From: Arctopsyche grandis
Taxonomy: Eukaryota > Arthropoda > Insecta > Trichoptera > Hydropsychidae
DNA length: 64,000 nucleotides
Direction of reading: 5' to 3'
Assembly (NCBI RefSeq): GCF_051622035.1
Contig: NC_135358.1
Location: 22,138,501-22,202,500, forward strand
Below, in pieces: positions 60,132 through 64,000 of the stretch. Under the pieces are notes generated by a model that saw only the letters and a list, made by a program, of their open reading frames with translations, was not told the DNA's origin and made no database searches. Position numbers and translations under genes: made by a program. Numbering within the stretch: the stretch's first letter is position 1; each line of letters opens with the position of its first letter.

Positions 60132-62681
60132 ATGTCTGACAAGATTTTGCTATCTTCAAAAATATGCCCCTTCGATGAATTGACGTGTTTTGTTTGCACA
60201 ATTGACGAGCATGAGAAACGGGACAAAAGTGCTCCTTCTGTTTTCCATCACCGGATCCTCAAATGTCGGTGAGTACTTATGAGATTTAATGTTGTATTGG
60301 CTAACAACCGTGTTATACATATTCTTGTTTATTCCAGAATACTAATATTTTCAATGCAAGAAATACTATCTGCTCCAAATCATAAAAACAATTTACAAAT
60401 ATATGTAATTTTTCAAAGGAGCACTAACATCAATGAAACGCTTCAGGAATGTCTTAACAAAAATAAGCTTAGAGTATATTTTCATATGTGGTAAATTTTA
60501 ATATGCATCCTTTTATTATTAGAATCTTAATTAATATTTAATACATCAGGTGTTGCAATCGGCTGAGGTGAATGCAAATATCTTTGAAGCATGCCTAAAA
60601 TATACGTTGATTGCTAAAATGGCACCCTTGTGGAATCAAATTGAAACAAACTTGTTGGTAAAAGGACGTGATTTTTTACAAACTCGTCAACCCTTAAAAG
60701 CTATAATATTAAACGTTTTTGTTTTCGGTAATGTTTATTTATTTGAATACATATTTATATTTATTTTCATCTGTAATTGTATTAATTTGATTTTTATTTC
60801 ACTTCTTTATACAAAGACAACTCTGTGATCTTGGAAATAAAGTGTCTTAAAATAAGACTGTCTCCAATTCAAATTGATGATTTAAATGTTGCCAATAATA
60901 CTTTGGATTATTTTAACCAAATGCCAAATGCCATTATATCTGAAAATTCTTTAATGAATCAATGGGTTCATGTCCTTCCAAGGTCAGTTGCTAATGTAAT
61001 TGTATATTCTTTATCATTTTACAACTAACTCTGAAACGTTTATACCTCTATGATTTATACTTTCTTAAGTCTCAAAAAAGGTCAAATAATATCTGTCAAT
61101 AAAGAATTACCTCAATCTGCACTTTTCCAAAATTACAAAGATTTGAATCGTCATTGGAAAAATATTGTAAGTCATTAAGATTTTATTTTGAACACATTAA
61201 AAGTCTTTTTATATGCTTTTACACATTTTTATTTTAAGTATGGCTATCGTCTTCCTGAAAAAAATTCCGGAATATTATTTTTTGAAATTCATTTTAAACC
61301 TTTGGGTCCTCAGTTATACACTTATCCATCAGTTTGCTTACAGACTAGTAAACCTTTACAAATCGTTCCAACTGCAGATACAATTGTAAGCATTCATTTA
61401 TTGTATTTGACAGAAATATTTAATAACACATGTGTTTTAATACCTTCTATATTTTCAGAGAATTATAAAAAATGACTTTTTGTTTGATATCAGACAACGC
61501 TTGTCGCATGTGTTAGGATATTCTACAAATTTTGATTACTTTAATGACCCAGACACCTTCGGTCATAACCCTACTTCACTTCATGATTTCAGTTGCTTTA
61601 AAAAGGTTTGAATGCATTAAATATATTAAATATAAAGATTGTCACTGATGCATAACATATAATAATTTGAAATCACTTTCAGGAAAATTTCATGAATCAA
61701 AATGATTCATCCATGGAAAATATAGAAAGCAATATTGACAATAATTTCACACAGCAAATTAGTCTTTGCACACCGACTCAAATTATACCGAAAAAGCCAA
61801 CGTTCTTTCCTAAAAATAATAATGATATTTATAATTCCGAAAAACATGATTCAGATTTAGAAAATATAGAAAGTAGCGTTGATGATAGTGTCGCACAACA
61901 TATTAGTTCCTGCATGGCGACTCAAAACATTTCAAATAATACAATATTTAAGCCCATTTTTTTCCCTAAAAAAAATAACGGCAATTATGATTCACAAAAA
62001 AATTGTATGAAACAAAACGAATTTCAAGATCTTGAACACTCAATACAAACAAATATGGATGTTGAATGCTCTCAAAACCAGACAGCCAGTTTCCAAAATA
62101 TACATTTTTCAACCCCTATATTTATAAAACAAGACATCACCAATGTTAAAATCGATCAACATATTTTCAGTATTAATGGAAATAACGATCTTAGTGTAAC
62201 TTCATTGAATGCTTTACAAAATAATTTAGAAAAAGATCATCTTCCTCAAGATATTCCATTACCTTTGAATGAAATTAAAAATAAATTCACTAAAAGTGAC
62301 AAAAGTGATTTCAATGACAGTATTGCATTTAGCAATAATAATTCACAAGATAAAGCAAAGTCTCAAGATGTCTTAAAGATGGTATCACAATCAACCGCAA
62401 ATACAGTATGTTTTTGATAACTTTAACTTTGATCTTAATAATAAGCAATACTAATATTTATACTTTATTTTTAGAAAATTAAAAAACCAAAATCAAAAAA
62501 TATAAATAACATGGTTAATATAGCACTTTTGGCAAATACTGATCCAAAAGGTTTACAAAAATTAAACATACCAACATTGTACACATGGTTGAGATCTCAA
62601 AATGTTCATGTAACTACTAAAATGTTAAAACAGCAATTGTTGGACAAAGTTTTTGAACATTTAAACATGAAATCGGAATAA
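60132..62681 (+). CDS. C18orf63-like (DUF4708) protein, 9 exons
   Basis: Exons: 60132-60268, 60338-60473, 60550-60727, 60817-60982, 61070-61166, 61239-61385, 61459-61605, 61683-62405, 62475-62681; 645 residues, all GT-AG with matching phases. Residues 1 to about 336 align in order with vertebrate C18orf63: LLVKGRDFLQ (vertebrate LLVQGRDFL), WVHVLPSLKKGQIISVN, LNRHWKNIYGYRLPEKNSG and LGPQLYTYPSVCLQT. These are the conserved blocks of DUF4708. Residues 337-577 (one exon) are polar and Asn-rich with an internal duplication. The last 68 residues are basic and helical. No signal peptide or membrane segment, so it is probably intracellular. The biochemical role of the family is not established, and I infer none. 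The exon 2 donor (AGA|GTATAT) was chosen because the alternative TGTG|GTAAAT breaks the frame. Confidence 0.88.
61713..62000 (+). repeat. Internal protein duplication in the C18orf63-like gene
   Basis: Residues 347-390 and 395-442 are two copies of one unit. Both start (M/D)(L)ENIES, continue with D(D/N) and (T/A)Q(Q/H)IS.C, then TQ(I/N)I, and end with KP.FFPK.NN...Y(N/D)S(E/Q)K. The second copy has a four-residue insertion. A weaker third start (DLEHSIQTN) follows. This lies in the rapidly evolving tail, outside DUF4708. Confidence 0.85.
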
Positions 62682-62687
62682 CCCTGG

Positions 62688-62693
62688 AATAAA
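62688..62693 (+). terminator. Polyadenylation signal AATAAA
   Basis: AATAAA begins 7 bases after the TAA stop of the C18orf63-like gene, implying a very short 3' UTR. It is compatible with the convergent gene that ends at 63,438. Confidence 0.6.
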
Positions 62694-63437
62694 AATTTAA
62701 TTATTGTTTTATAAATATGATTACTGGTTAAAATGAGCTGAAATATAATTTTTCTATTTAAAATTGTTTTATTTATTTAAATTAAAATTTTTAAATATTT
62801 AGCACTACATACATACATAAATACAGAGTACATATAACAAATACAGAATACAATTAGTAATAAAAATAGAGGTCTACCCTCCTTGAAAAAAGGTGCGCAA
62901 AAGCAACAGTCAGTATAAGATCTGACATTTGATATGTGGGGATGGGCTGTTGTAAATTAAATGACCTAATTGTATATTTAATGAAGAATGTTTCGATTTG
63001 ATTAATTGTTATTTAAGATGTCAAAATAAAATCATTTTACGTTTTTGAAAAATAAAAATACATGATCGTAGGTGCTGTCAACTTTGTGCAATTAACAAAA
63101 CACATACAATAATTTATTATACATATATCCCAGATATTAATGAATTGGCGACCTAAATAAGCAGTTTCAACCTTCCGGAGTCTTTGGAACCATTTTAGTT
63201 GGTGATATTTTTCAAGAAACCCTAACTTTAGATAGTATTTCTCGAATATATACAATCTAATCACTTAATTTTAATTAAAAACATTCCTATGTCGTCTTGT
63301 CAATAACATTTTCAAGCTTTTCTGTGTCTGACACATATTAAGAAATCATTCAAGGAACCCTTCAATTCCCTTTATGGAACTCAAGTTTAAGAATGCTGAT
63401 GTAAACAATTTACAGCCATGATAAAAAAATTCTTAAA
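62694..63437. other. Space between convergent genes
   Basis: No gene supported. It should contain the 3' UTR of the pickpocket-type gene (minus strand, below 63,438). AT-rich; nothing else recognised. Confidence 0.5.
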
Positions 63438-64000
63438 CTATTTCTTTGCTAAAGAATTTCGCAGTGTGTCTGTTTGAGTTATTTTCTTCCTTCTAAAATT
63501 GCATATTGGCCTAAAAACGAATTAAAAAAAAATAAAAATCATGTTTTTTTATAGCAAAATATATAATGTTAAGTCATTTTTTATATTTACTTGATTGTTA
63601 AAAAGTATATTATTTCAACGAGGCTCAAAAATGAGAATCCAAGAAAGAGACCCATGATACCACCACAATTTGCCAAGAAATCAGTAATACCGTACAGCTC
63701 TGACCTTCTGGACATGATAAATTCGGCGTCTTTAAAGAACATGCTGACCCGGGACAGACCAAACCTTAAACAATATAAATTTAACATATAAAATATGAGC
63801 CCTGCAACGTTTAAATATGTGTACATACATTTAAATATATATTTTATATTACTCCTTAATTCTTGGGGTGTCTTTTTTCTTTGCTTTGGCTAAATCCAAC
63901 CAATGAAAATCAGACTGTGAGACTTCACTATCGTAAATGAGAGATGTGCAAGCAGGCAAGCAATCACATTTCATCAAATTTTCCAGGTTTTTAACTTGTT
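63438..64000 (-). CDS. Pickpocket-type DEG/ENaC channel, last three exons (partial)
   Basis: Exons in reading order: 64000 (continuing outside) to 63853, then 63764-63591, then 63510-63438 with stop TAG. Phases fit. The visible part contains the Cys-rich end of the extracellular domain (CDCLPACTSLIYDSEVSQ, the classic pickpocket CxCLPxC motif). It is followed by the FF.D.EF...R...YG..DFLANCGG pre-membrane segment and TM2 GLFLGFSFLSLVEIIYFLT. TM2 includes the G-F-S selectivity-filter motif and the conserved SL.E. The short basic cytoplasmic tail reads KPICNFRRKK, then about 14 residues. Pickpocket proteins form amiloride-sensitive sodium channels used in mechano-, chemo- or osmosensation. Which member this is cannot be told from the C-terminus. 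TM1 and most of the extracellular loop are beyond the window. Confidence 0.92.

Noticed and set aside
60474-60494. Extended exon 2 of the C18orf63-like gene ending at TGTG|GTAAAT
   Set aside because: It would join exon 3 out of frame; the AGA|GTATAT donor keeps the conserved frame.

Overview
This is AT-rich, intron-containing animal DNA, almost certainly from an insect. The evidence is a pickpocket-type DEG/ENaC channel gene running off the right edge, spliceosomal introns of 60-100 bases, arthropod-type hAT, Tc1, RTE/LINE and Helitron-like remnants, and scattered (CATA)n/(TACA)n and (TA)n microsatellites. I cannot name the order or species from sequence alone.

Layout. Bases 1 to about 44,140 are a gene-poor, repeat-rich region. 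It holds two internally deleted hAT transposons (one with an intact 8-bp target duplication), a Tc1-like transposase relic, Helitron-like termini, hAT-like short inverted-repeat elements, two large fold-back palindromes, two non-LTR retrotransposon 3' ends and a dispersed tail repeat. The only confident host coding exon here is a His-Gly/Gln-rich first exon on the minus strand at 36,896-37,189. A second coding-like stretch at 27,262-27,447 is on the same strand. This region may therefore be intron and regulatory DNA of one large minus-strand gene; that is inference.

Bases 44,422-64,000 are gene-dense. (1) A 25-exon minus-strand gene (44,422-53,706) was assembled by hand with consistent phases to 1,587 codons plus stop. 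It has two U1/matrin-type zinc fingers, two copies of a Trp-rich module, an Arg-Ser-rich segment, a 6-residue repeat array and an RGG tail, and it resembles the insect CG7065-like family. (2) A nine-exon plus-strand gene (60,132-62,681), 645 residues, is a recognisable homologue of vertebrate C18orf63 (DUF4708). (3) The last three exons of a pickpocket/DEG-ENaC channel gene lie on the minus strand (63,438 to beyond 64,000), convergent with gene 2.

Functions. Gene 1 looks like a nuclear RNA-associated protein. Gene 2 belongs to a family with no firmly established role. Gene 3 is a sodium channel subunit. Nothing ties them into one pathway, and I see no operon, CRISPR array, rRNA or intact tRNA gene. 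The most interesting material is the internal architecture of genes 1 and 2 and the variety of palindromic and Helitron-like elements.
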